A DNA stretch of 64,000 nucleotides, taken from an uncultured Christensenella sp. (lineage in GTDB: Bacteria; Bacillota; Clostridia; Christensenellales; UBA1242). Location: assembly GCA_910586385.1 (NCBI GenBank), contig CAJUGX010000001.1, positions 264 to 64,263 on the forward strand, written 5' to 3'. A model generated the notes under the pieces. That model saw only the letters and a program-made list of their open reading frames with translations, was not told where the DNA came from and did no database searches. Within the stretch, counting starts at the first letter, position 1. Every line of letters starts with the position of its first letter. The position numbers and the translations under genes are program-made. Of this stretch, positions 1-9,400 are shown one piece after another.

Positions 1-548
<548 letters not shown>

Positions 549-785
549 ATTTTTGATTTTGGATTTTCTTAGCATTTTCGCTGTCACCTATATATAATAG
601 GTAACAAATTTTTGTTTTACTCGACTTAATTTGAGTATGCAAATATCGTATTACATAATTTTTTCTTTTTATAAAAAGTTATAAACTCGTAATAATATTT
701 GACTTTAATCTTCAAAATATGTAGTTGTCAAAGAACTTTTGTTGACAACCAAACTATTTCGTTTGGTCTCTCTTGCGGTGTCAAC
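549..785 (-). other. 23S rRNA transcribed leader
   Basis: This is the leader between the predicted rRNA start site (about 785) and the 23S gene. On the minus strand it holds a 7-bp hairpin (748-754 with 761-767, loop of 6), an 8-bp inverted repeat (724-731 with 742-749), and a boxA-like sequence. The A/T-rich rest, 549-720, probably forms one strand of the 23S processing stem whose partner lies past the window edge. A weaker second promoter (TTGACA 726-731, TAAAGT 702-707, 18-bp spacing) is possible. No tRNA or 16S end is present. Confidence 0.6.
723..736 (-). promoter_or_regulatory. boxA-like rRNA antitermination site
   Basis: The minus strand reads GTTCTTTGACAACT, close to the boxA found in rRNA leaders and spacers of Firmicutes (TGTTCTTTGAAAACT in Bacillus). 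BoxA RNA binds NusB/NusE (S10) and protects untranslated rRNA transcripts from Rho. Its place between a strong promoter and the 23S start supports an independently transcribed 23S operon. Confidence 0.65.
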
Positions 786-791
786 ATGAGC

Positions 792-821
792 ATTCTACCA
801 CAATGCGAAAATCATTGTCAA
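792..821 (-). promoter_or_regulatory. Predicted sigma-A promoter of the 23S rRNA operon
   Basis: On the minus strand, -35 TTGACA (816-821) and -10 TAGAAT (792-797) are separated by 18 bp, giving 11 of 12 consensus positions. The predicted start is near 785, about 237 nt before the mature 23S end. It lies downstream of the terminator of the preceding gene. Confidence 0.7.
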
Positions 822-1025
822 CACTTTTTTCAAAAAAATTTTACTTTTTTTCAAATTTTTTTTAAGAATTTTTTAGCCCCCTAGACGCCTCTCCGTGTGT
901 TCGCAAAAAGCCCCCAAAATCACCCCATTTTACCTCAAAAAAAGTTGAAAATTTTTTGGAATTTTTTAGAAATTTCTCCAAAACACCCCTTCAAAGCCCC
1001 CAATTTTGGAGTATTCGAAACAAAA
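822..1025. other. Intergenic stretch without recognised feature
   Basis: A/T-rich spacer between the rRNA promoter and the terminator of the next gene upstream. I see no open frame with a ribosome binding site, no tRNA fold and no rRNA segment. It carries several CCCC/GGGG-containing A-tract clusters of no recognised function. Confidence 0.5.
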
Positions 1026-1048
1026 AAGAAGGCTTTGATTGCCTTCTT
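1023..1048 (-). terminator. Intrinsic terminator after the 217-aa hypothetical gene
   Basis: An 8-bp stem (AAGAAGGC 1026-1033 with GCCTTCTT 1041-1048, 7-nt loop) is followed on the minus strand by a T-rich tract. It separates the preceding gene from the rRNA promoter. Confidence 0.75.
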
Positions 1049-1072
1049 GTCTTTTTCTTATTATATATAGGA

Positions 1073-1726
1073 TTATACTTTTGAGTTTTCCACCTTTTCA
1101 ACCGAACCATCCATTTTGAATACTGCATCCCCCATGGTGACAGTCGCATTGTTGTATGCATCTCTCATTTGCTCAACAGAAAGCGCACGATTTGTATCAT
1201 GACCAAAAGCCCCGTTACAAACTTCTTTGACAACCTCTTCAACCTCATTGTTGTAAGATTTCCCATTCTCAAGAATTGAGCGCTTGCCATAGTTGCTCAA
1301 TATTTGCAAAACATCTTCTTTCTCATCTGTCAATGCAAAGCCTCCAACAAGCTGTGGATTTGCAACAATCTTCAAAAGCCCTTCAGCCTCTTTGCAGTAT
1401 CCCAATTTGATTGCTTGAGGCTTCAACAACATCGCCGCAAAGAAAATTCTTTGTTGACTATCTTCGCTCAGCGCTTTGGTTTGAAGTCTATCTATTGAGT
1501 CTATAAAACTTGAAAACAAGTCACATTGGGATTTGATAATCTTTCCTTGATCTTTACAATTATAATTATAACGACCATCTCTAGGTATAAATATCCCGTC
1601 AGTGATAAACGAAATTTTGTCACAATTCTTTTCAAGGCTCTTGGCAAGTGGCATATAATAGTCTTTCAACACCAAATCCAAATACCATTCTGCAACTTCC
1701 ATTACATCTGCATTATTGTTTGTCAT
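1073..1726 (-). CDS. Hypothetical protein, 217 aa
   Basis: I do not recognise the family. The start MTNNNADV is chosen because AAGGAG sits 7 nt upstream of that ATG, with a consensus promoter behind it; the frame stays open further upstream but only across that promoter. The product looks soluble and mainly helical, with no signal peptide or membrane segment. It is somewhat acidic, with a Cys/Tyr-containing middle (RYNYNCKDQ). It is a single-gene unit between its own promoter and terminator. It may be a lineage-specific or mobile-associated protein; nothing here indicates a function. Confidence 0.75.
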   Translation of the reverse strand: MTNNNADVMEVAEWYLDLVLKDYYMPLAKSLEKNCDKISFITDGIFIPRDGRYNYNCKDQGKIIKSQCDLFSSFIDSIDRLQTKALSEDSQQRIFFAAMLLKPQAIKLGYCKEAEGLLKIVANPQLVGGFALTDEKEDVLQILSNYGKRSILENGKSYNNEVEEVVKEVCNGAFGHDTNRALSVEQMRDAYNNATVTMGDAVFKMDGSVEKVENSKV

Positions 1727-1747
1727 AAAAATCTCCTTAACACCCCT

Positions 1748-1776
1748 ATAATAACTCACATCAAGTCTTTTGTCAA
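1748..1776 (-). promoter_or_regulatory. Sigma-A promoter of the 217-aa hypothetical gene
   Basis: Minus strand -35 TTGACA (1771-1776), 17-bp spacer, -10 TATTAT (1748-1753). Transcription should start about 15 nt before the AAGGAG ribosome binding site. Confidence 0.8.
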
Positions 1777-1805
1777 CCCTAAAATTTATTTACTTTTACA
1801 AGCCC

Positions 1806-1868
1806 ATAGTGCTTTATTATATTTGGTGTATGTAATGTAACATATATTACATATAAGAATAGTGCTTT
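1806..1868. repeat. 10-bp direct repeats flanking an inverted repeat
   Basis: ATAGTGCTTT occurs at 1806-1815 and again at 1859-1868. Between them is an 8-bp inverted repeat (TATGTAAT 1829-1836, ATTACATA 1846-1853). It lies between a promoter and the terminator of the adjacent gene. It could be the footprint of a tiny excised element or simply chance in A/T-rich DNA. Confidence 0.35.
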
Positions 1869-1872
1869 CGAC

Positions 1873-1904
1873 AAAAAAGACACGGCAATCCTTATCGCCG
1901 TGCC
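1873..1904 (-). terminator. Intrinsic terminator of the InlB-repeat-like membrane protein gene
   Basis: Stem GGCACGGC/GCCGTGTC (8 bp with one G-U, 1879-1886 with 1897-1904, 10-nt loop) followed on the minus strand by TTTTTT. It sits just past the stop of the 192-aa gene. Confidence 0.8.
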
Positions 1905-1913
1905 ATTTTATTA

Positions 1914-2492
1914 TCAATCTCCGCTTTCCACTGCAAGTTCTTCCTCATAAACAATTTCAACATTGCCTCTTACGGTGATGGTTGCTCCGTTGTCAACATC
2001 CTCTCCATTCACCTTGAAAACCGTCTTGTGGTGTCCAGCAGTTTCTGTGTAAGAAATCACAATCTCATCACCATAATAAATCACGCTGTCTTGCGTAAGT
2101 GGCGCGCCATCTTTTGTCACGCCGACATGCTCTGGGACTGAAAGCGAGTACTTTATCCACTCTTTCTTGAAGTAAGCATAAACAACCATATCCTCTTTCA
2201 CCTCAGAAAGATCAACTATTTCAACTCTATCCTCACCAACCCAGCAACTAAACTCATATGTAAATCTGCTGTCTGCATCTTGCGTTGGAAGTTCGCCTTT
2301 GTATATTGCTGTTTTTCCATCTTCCACTCTGACTGTCTGAAGCACTGTGCCATCGTCCAAACAAAACTTCACTTTGTGGAATATTCTGGCTGCGGCAGGA
2401 ATAACAAAAAACAACGCGACAAACATAACCAAGAGCAAAATTGCTGCAAGTGCAATCACAAACAATTGTGACAGGCTTTTCTTTTGCTTCAT
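1914..2492 (-). CDS. Membrane-anchored protein with InlB/Flg_new-like repeat domains, 192 aa
   Basis: The start MKQKKSLSQ is set by AAGGAG 9 nt upstream and a consensus promoter just before it. Residues about 8-36 form one N-terminal membrane helix or uncleaved signal anchor. The rest should be outside the cell. Residues about 38-112 resemble an InlB B-repeat (VKFCLDDGTVLQTVRVEDGK, then a tyrosine-rich end YAYFKK). Residues about 118-185 resemble a divergent InlB-type repeat (GVTKDGAPL to GNVEIVYEE). These folds are common in surface proteins of gut Firmicutes and are related to modules in the giant 6083-aa protein of this window. The role is unknown, possibly surface structure or adhesion. 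Fold assignment is by motif pattern only. Confidence 0.75.
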   Translation of the reverse strand: MKQKKSLSQLFVIALAAILLLVMFVALFFVIPAAARIFHKVKFCLDDGTVLQTVRVEDGKTAIYKGELPTQDADSRFTYEFSCWVGEDRVEIVDLSEVKEDMVVYAYFKKEWIKYSLSVPEHVGVTKDGAPLTQDSVIYYGDEIVISYTETAGHHKTVFKVNGEDVDNGATITVRGNVEIVYEEELAVESGD

Positions 2493-2514
2493 AAGGTTTT
2501 TCTCCTTGCATTGA

Positions 2515-2543
2515 TGATAACAAATCCACCACAAAACTGTCAA
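2515..2543 (-). promoter_or_regulatory. Sigma-A promoter of the 192-aa membrane protein gene
   Basis: Minus strand -35 TTGACA (2538-2543), 17-bp spacer, -10 TTATCA (2515-2520; TATCAT one base on is equally good). It lies in the gap after the upstream KwaA-like gene, so the two genes can be transcribed separately. Confidence 0.7.
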
Positions 2544-2587
2544 GTCAATTAAAAAGATAAACACCCTGCATCGTTTTGCTTCATTCC

Positions 2588-3163
2588 TTACATTGCTTTC
2601 TTCTTTCGCTCCACAAAACAGAAATGTTCGTTTTTGACTTTGATATTGCACTTGCCATCTTCAAGTTTCAAATCACCTTTGAAAAACATTTTTGATGTTT
2701 TGGTCTTTTCTTCCCCTTCAACCTTGTATCTCACATCATAAAAGTTGTAACCCAAAATGTTGAGAAACGGATTGATGTAATAAAGCGAGTTGTTGATGTA
2801 GACAATCCCAATCATGACAAGCACCAACACATACACGCAATATGCGCTCACAAGTGAAAGGTCGAGCGGAATCGCAAAAAAGACAAAGAGAGAAAAGTAT
2901 CCCAAGAAATGCTTGTCAGTCGTGTTCTCTTTTTCAATGATTTCAACTTTGATGGTCTGTCCACTTGACCCACAAATGTTCCACCAAAGTCCAAAAGTGC
3001 CACATCCTATCAAAAGTAAGAGCGTGACAAAGTTGAGCGTGTTTAGGACATTGAAGTGCAGATTGTCATTTATTATCTCAACAATCAATTTCACAAACAC
3101 CAAAACATACATTGGCACAAATGCACTTATATAAAGCAATAGATTTTTCAAAAATTTAATCAT
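2588..3163 (-). CDS. Four-helix membrane protein, possibly KwaA-like (Kiwa defence)
   Basis: This 191-aa protein has four predicted membrane helices (residues about 5-31, 42-64, 88-104, 106-126) and a cytosolic C-terminal tail of about 60 residues. Its layout is two helices, a polar loop, a helical pair, then a line containing YINNSLYYINPFLNILGYN and a short basic tail. From memory this is the pattern of KwaA, the membrane sensor of the Kiwa anti-phage system, and related orphan membrane proteins. No KwaB partner (DUF4868) is adjacent. There is no ribosome binding site before the ATG, and the upstream DNA is nearly pure A/T, so the start is uncertain. Membrane protein: confident. KwaA relation: tentative. 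Confidence 0.6.
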   Translation of the reverse strand: MIKFLKNLLLYISAFVPMYVLVFVKLIVEIINDNLHFNVLNTLNFVTLLLLIGCGTFGLWWNICGSSGQTIKVEIIEKENTTDKHFLGYFSLFVFFAIPLDLSLVSAYCVYVLVLVMIGIVYINNSLYYINPFLNILGYNFYDVRYKVEGEEKTKTSKMFFKGDLKLEDGKCNIKVKNEHFCFVERKKKAM

Positions 3164-3440
3164 AAAATTATTTTGTTAAAAAATAATAAAAAAATTAAAA
3201 AAATATCATTTTTAATTAAAAAATAGATACCAAAATCAATTTTTTAATTATTAATTTAATTATTAAAATAATTATTTAATTTTTAATTTATTTTTTTAAT
3301 AATTTGTTTATTATTATTTATTTAATTTTTTATTTGTTTTTAAGCCCATTTTTCTCCTAAAATAGGGCTATTTAGCCCCTGCAAAGCCATTTTATATGTA
3401 TTAAATATTATATATTATTTATAATAATAATATCTTATTT
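3164..3440. other. A/T-rich island between divergent genes
   Basis: From 3164 to about 3345 almost every base is A or T, with only a handful of G or C. A perfect GGGCTA-TT-TAGCCC palindrome follows at about 3364-3377. It separates the KwaA-like gene from the 2789-aa surface protein gene and must hold any regulatory DNA of the first. I recognise no DnaA boxes, gene or RNA here. Confidence 0.6.
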
Positions 3441-3443
3441 ATT

Positions 3444-3471
3444 TTGAAATATTTTTTCTTTGTGATAAAAT
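3444..3471 (+). promoter_or_regulatory. Promoter of the 2789-aa surface protein gene
   Basis: -35 TTGAAA (3444-3449), 16-bp spacer, -10 TAAAAT (3466-3471). The -10 is embedded in TTTGTGATAAAAT, a 13-nt motif repeated at three other promoters in this window. GGAGAG lies 6 nt before the ATG at 3495. Confidence 0.7.
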
Positions 3472-3494
3472 GTCTTTGAAATGGAGAGTGAATT

Positions 3495-6400
3495 ATGAAA
3501 ACAAAAAATAATTTATTTAAGAATATCTTCTACATTTTCTTTGCATTCTGTTTTTTGAGTGCAGGGATTTTTACACTTAATCAAAAGGAAGACGATTCTG
3601 CGAGTGCGGAAAACACATCGTATAATCAGACGATTACAAACAATGTTCCGCCTTATTTCTCCGTGAAAGATACTATTGGCGGGGTTGACAATCCAGCAAG
3701 TCTGATTGACGCTGACACATTTTTGTATTATGTTGACGGTGGAGACTCAACCGAACTTACATTGTCACTTGCAATGAATGGTGGCACAGTAAACCCAACC
3801 GCCGCCGCAAACAATGACGTTTATCAATATGTTTACTATCCAGATCCGGACAACATCAAACTCTTCTATTTCTTCAACATCGGTCCAACCAGCCTCTACT
3901 ACAATGGACAAGACGTAAACATCAACAGCGCTGATTTCGTCGTTGATTGTGGTGGACAAAGTTTCCAAAACAACAACGCTCAACTTCAAGGTTTCAATAT
4001 GACTTTCAAGGCTCATGGGATTGACAGCAGCAACAAAGCCATTCCAGTTGCCAAAAATGAAGTTGATATCTTGGATGAAAATCACAAAGTAAAAGAAGGA
4101 ATTTACACTCTCACCCTTACAATTACTCTTTTCACTTGCACTGATGGTGGCGAGACAAACTCAGAAGAAAAGTTTTCAGACCAAATCATTCCAATTACAT
4201 ATTCATTCTATGTTGCAGACAGAGAAGCATATCTGCTCAACAACAGACCAAATGTCAATCGCCATCAATTTGACTCAACTGTCCCTGTTTCAGATGCAAC
4301 AAGCACAGCATACGCTTATTACTTGTATTACAACTACTCATCAGAAGGCTCTAGCCATGCTGACTCAAACAAGGTTCCTTACATCGAGTTTGACTATACT
4401 AGATTCGAACTGACAATCGACAAAGAACTTTCAAACATCTCAACAAGAGAAACAATTCTATTTGATAAAGACAGCCAAGATATCGTGACCTCTGGCAATC
4501 AAATTGTTGTCACCCGCTCAGATAAAGACGCTCACACTTGCAAAGTCTTTTTCAAAGATGTTGGAAATTACTCAGTAACATTCAATGATATCCAAGTGAT
4601 TGAATTTGCAAGAGGAGATGAAGTCACTCTTGAAAAGAACAACTTGACAGCAATCACAGACATCACAAAGAAGTTTATGGTTTATGTGTATGGTTATCAA
4701 ACAAACTACACAGATGCTGACGGAGTGCTTTCTGCAAACGGCACTCGCCCTACAGCAGAACTTAAGGACTATGACTTTGCCAATGCAAAGTTTGACAATA
4801 GTGCAGATATTACAAGCGAATTTGTAAACTCAAATCCAAATTACTCTCAATCACAAGACAAGAGCGGTACAACATTTGTGATTGGAAACATTGCAAATTA
4901 TATCGGAAACACAAAAGCAATCAGGACAAACCAAACTCCAATCAAGATCGTTTCAAACGCAACGCTTAGCACAAGCATAACAAGTTATATCTACTCAACA
5001 ACAAAAGTCTCAAACGCTTACAGAACAACTTCTGTAAAACTCAATGGACAAGACCTCTATTGGACAAACTTCACCGGAAGGACAGAAAGCTCTGCTGGCA
5101 CTTACATCTACGTCATTGCCTACACATTCAACAACTTCTATTCTTCTGAGACAACACTTGAAGCAAACAGAGTTTTCTATCAAGTTTTCTATTTCGAAAT
5201 CGTAAAAGACTTGCCCACAATCACTCTTCAAACAGAAAAACTTGATTCCGCTGATGAAGTAAAAGAAGTTTTCAGTGACACATATGTAAATAGAGATGTA
5301 AGAATCACGGACCTCACAAAAGAGGATCCTTACAACAAAGATGTGACGATCCGAATTTATGCACAAGATTTCAGTGGCGCGTATTTGTCTTCATTTGGTG
5401 GAAGCAACGGAACAACCTTTGACAGCCTCCCATCAACTGGCGATCCAAAAATCAAAATTTTGGAAACAAATGCTCATTTCACAATCAGAATGTATTTCAC
5501 AAACGAAATGAACGCAAGAAACATCGCAATCACATCTGACACAGGTTTCTTCAGAGAACAACAGTTCACAATTGACAAGACTCCCGTCTCAGGCATCACT
5601 GCAACAAATGTCTCAGCAATCACAAACTCAACCAATTACACCATGCTGACAAAAGTGAATGGAGTTTCTACAAATCAAAACATTGCAATTTCTTGGGATG
5701 AAAAAGCGAGCGGAGCACAAACCTTTGCATATTATCGTTATTTCTCTCTTGACAACGGACAATATTACAGCAAATCAAATACAGCTGCAGTTTCAAATGT
5801 ACTTGACAGAATGCTCAACATCATAGACGAAAAGAATTCTTATTTGCCAGTAAACGCATTCCTTGACATGTCAACAGATTCAAGCCTCTGGCTCAAATAC
5901 AAAGGCAACTCACAGCCATTTGCAACGAGCGGAACAATTTCTTCAGAATACGTGTTTACTGAAGCAGGTCTCTATTTGATTGATGTGTATGACGCAGCGG
6001 GCAACCATTCTGTTGATGTCTACCTCATCGATTACACAACTCCAATCTTTGCAATCTACGAAGACGACTACAAAATTGTGACATCATCAGTTTATATCTC
6101 AAAAGCATCTACATTGTTCTGGTCAAAATACAAAGGCATTTACATCCAAAACTTTGCTTCTCAAGACACTTTCGTTGACTATACTCCTGACACAATCACA
6201 GATGCAGTTCTTTCTGACAAATTGTTTAAGACTTATGACAACAAGACATCAAAAGATATTTATGATGCAATCTATAAGAAATTGTACTCAAGCAACTTTA
6301 TGCAACAATTGATTTGCAACAACCTTGACACAACTGGCTCTGATCTTTCAAGTTATACGGGAATGTATATCACAATCCCAGTAAACTCATTGTCTTATTA

Positions 6401-9400
6401 CATCGACAAAGACCATGATGAATACACTCCACAAAATGATGTATTCAACAGAAAATTTGATATGTCAACAGAACTTACTTACAGTGTGCTTATCAGAGAC
6501 GCATCAAACACGAAGTTGAACATGGCATACGATGAAACATCTGTAAATCAATATAGAAACTATTACAGTTCGACACAAACAATCATCATCAGTTTTGACT
6601 CTTCAGAATTTTTGATTTCTTATGAGGGCAATGACGGACAAAGCATAACACTCACCTCAAACAACATTGAAGAGGGAGTTGTTGGCGGAGATACATCAAA
6701 AAGAACAAAGACAACTTACCTCAACCCAACAAGGCTCAACAAAGAATTTGTATTATCATTCTATCCAACAGTGACAGACGGAGACATCACAATCCAAGTT
6801 GGAAGCGTAACAATCAAGTATTACCCTTATAGAGAAAACACAAAGAAAGTTGAAACAGCAGAAGGCCAAAGCATAATCTATCACTATTATGAACTTTCTG
6901 ACACATTCACCACAACAACAGTCTATGAGTATAATGGCGACAATTCTTCAACTGCAATCAAAGAAGAGCCAATCAGACTCAACTCCGACAACTTCACAAT
7001 GGAAGGAAGGTACGAAATCACCAGAACATATTATGTAGACGAGACAAACACAACAAAGGATTATTACAACAAAAATGATTTCTATGAGAGAAAATTCATC
7101 CTCACAGTTGACAGAAACGAAGTTGTGACAAACCCAGACCTCGTAACTGACGAAAACGGCAATCACCTTGAAAGCCTTGTCGGTGGAGATGTGTTTGTGT
7201 CAATGTATGACAACAAGACAAACGCAAGTCTGGTAGTCAACTTCCCAAACAGCCCAGAAGCAAACACAAACGGTTCATCAATTTACAACAACTCAAACCC
7301 TAGAACAATCTTGACAACAAACATGCTCCCAGTGTATGTGTATGTACCACAATACAAGTACACAACATCTTCTCAGATGTACAACACCTCCACTGGTTAT
7401 GATTTCAATGTAAGTTATGACTTTGGAGCAGATGGGCAGGACTCAATGAATTTCTTCAAAGACGAACTTCTCATCAAAGAATATGCTCTTTATGCTGAGA
7501 TTTATAAAGATGAGTCTTTGGACAAAATCAATGCAAATGGTGCAACTCCATATGCAAAGACTGCAATCAACAACTCTGGCACATTGGATTCAGTTTCTGC
7601 AAATAAAACAAGTGGCTTCCTAGACTTCTACCTTGCAAATGGCACAAAGCTCAACTATATCAAGCAAGCCGGGACTTATTATGTAAAAGTTTATCAAGGA
7701 AACTTTGGTACAGGAATTGGTGAAGACAACTTCACACAAGCTCTCACCTTCTGCTTTGAAGTGAGACAATCAAGTCCAAACTTTGAAGCACAATCCACAA
7801 CTGGTGACTCTCTCAACAGTCAAGTTGTAAGCGGAAAAGAAAACTATTACACAAACCAACCTGTCATCAATTTGACTTGGGAAGCGGGTTCTGATTATAT
7901 TGCTGACATTGACATCGATGAAATAACATTTGTGACAAGCAAAAGATCAACACCTTACAAATCAAGCGATGATATTTGGGCACAAGCACCATCACTTGCA
8001 AACGGCATGTACACCGCTTCACTCAATCTCGAACTTTTGAACATTTATGAAAACGGTGCTTATGTCGACATCACAATGCAATACAAAAACCACAGCGATG
8101 AATACTATGACAAAGTGACAAAGAGAATCAATGTTGACTTGTCTGCCCCTAATGTAAACATTACAAACCTTGTAAACAAATCAGCAGCAAGCGCATACAT
8201 CTCCTCACTTTCAAACTCATCATTGCGCATTTGGAAAACCGCACTTGACGGAACTGCAACAAATTTGAACAACACAAGTTACAACATCAGCAACAGCACT
8301 GGAAACTTCGCTTATTACTCATACACAGTGACAGCTGACTTCGCAACAACACTCATCAGCAGCGTCGACTTCAAAACTTATGTCAGGAAGTTTGTAAATT
8401 CAAATGGCGAATGTACAAAGTACAACAGCAATTATGCACAAGAAACCTCTTATGACGACTTCCATGCTTCAAACCTTATCGACATCACTGACAGATATTT
8501 CTCAGGGTTTGACCAAGACTCATATTATGAAGTCATCGAGACTGACAGAGCAGGAAACTTGACAATCTACACAATCTATATCACAACAGATTTTGATAAG
8601 GAAAAGAACCAATACGTCGAATTTGAAGATCAAGAGAAAAACAGATTGATTTCCTACTATGATGAAAACAGAGTGCTCAAATACTACAGCATTGCAGATT
8701 TCAATGAAGCAACGAATGCAAATGCAACAAACAACATCTACACAAAGACAAGTTCGGAACTTCAAAAGTTGAGCTACTTTGGCGATGCTTGGGCTCAGTT
8801 CCAACTCATTACATACAGCGCTGCTGGCACTCCAACGACAAAATATCTTATGCTTACCCCTTGGAAGCCAACAAAGGCTCTTGCATTTGTAAATGGAAAA
8901 GTTGACGAATTTGAAATCTCAGACCTCATCAACACCTCCGTCAGCATAAGAAACAAAAACTCACTGTCATTCTACAATCGAACTTTCATAGATGGTGAAA
9001 ATAAAAACAATTTTGATACTTTCTATTTCAATGTGAGAAATGTGTCCTTGCCAGCAACTCTTACTGACTCTCAAAACAGAGAGTTTATCAGATTCAACCA
9101 ACCTAGTGACAGTTTGCTCAACTCAACTGCACCTCAAACATTTGTAACATCTTTGAAAATCACCGCAGATGACAATGAAATTTTCAATGCAACAAACAAA
9201 CTTGGACTTTCTTCAATTTGGAAATCAAAACAAAATGCAAATGTGTCAATCACAACAGATGCAATGTATATCACATTTGAAATCAATTCTTCACTTGGGT
9301 TTACCCCAAACACAAGAATTGTCTATGAATACACAGACAACTATGGCACAACATTGAAGGAGATTCACCTCTACAAAGAGACTATCATTTCAACAGAGAT

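Noticed and set aside
3164..3440. Replication origin in the A/T-rich island
   Set aside because: No DnaA-box cluster and no dnaA or dnaN nearby; A/T richness alone is not enough.
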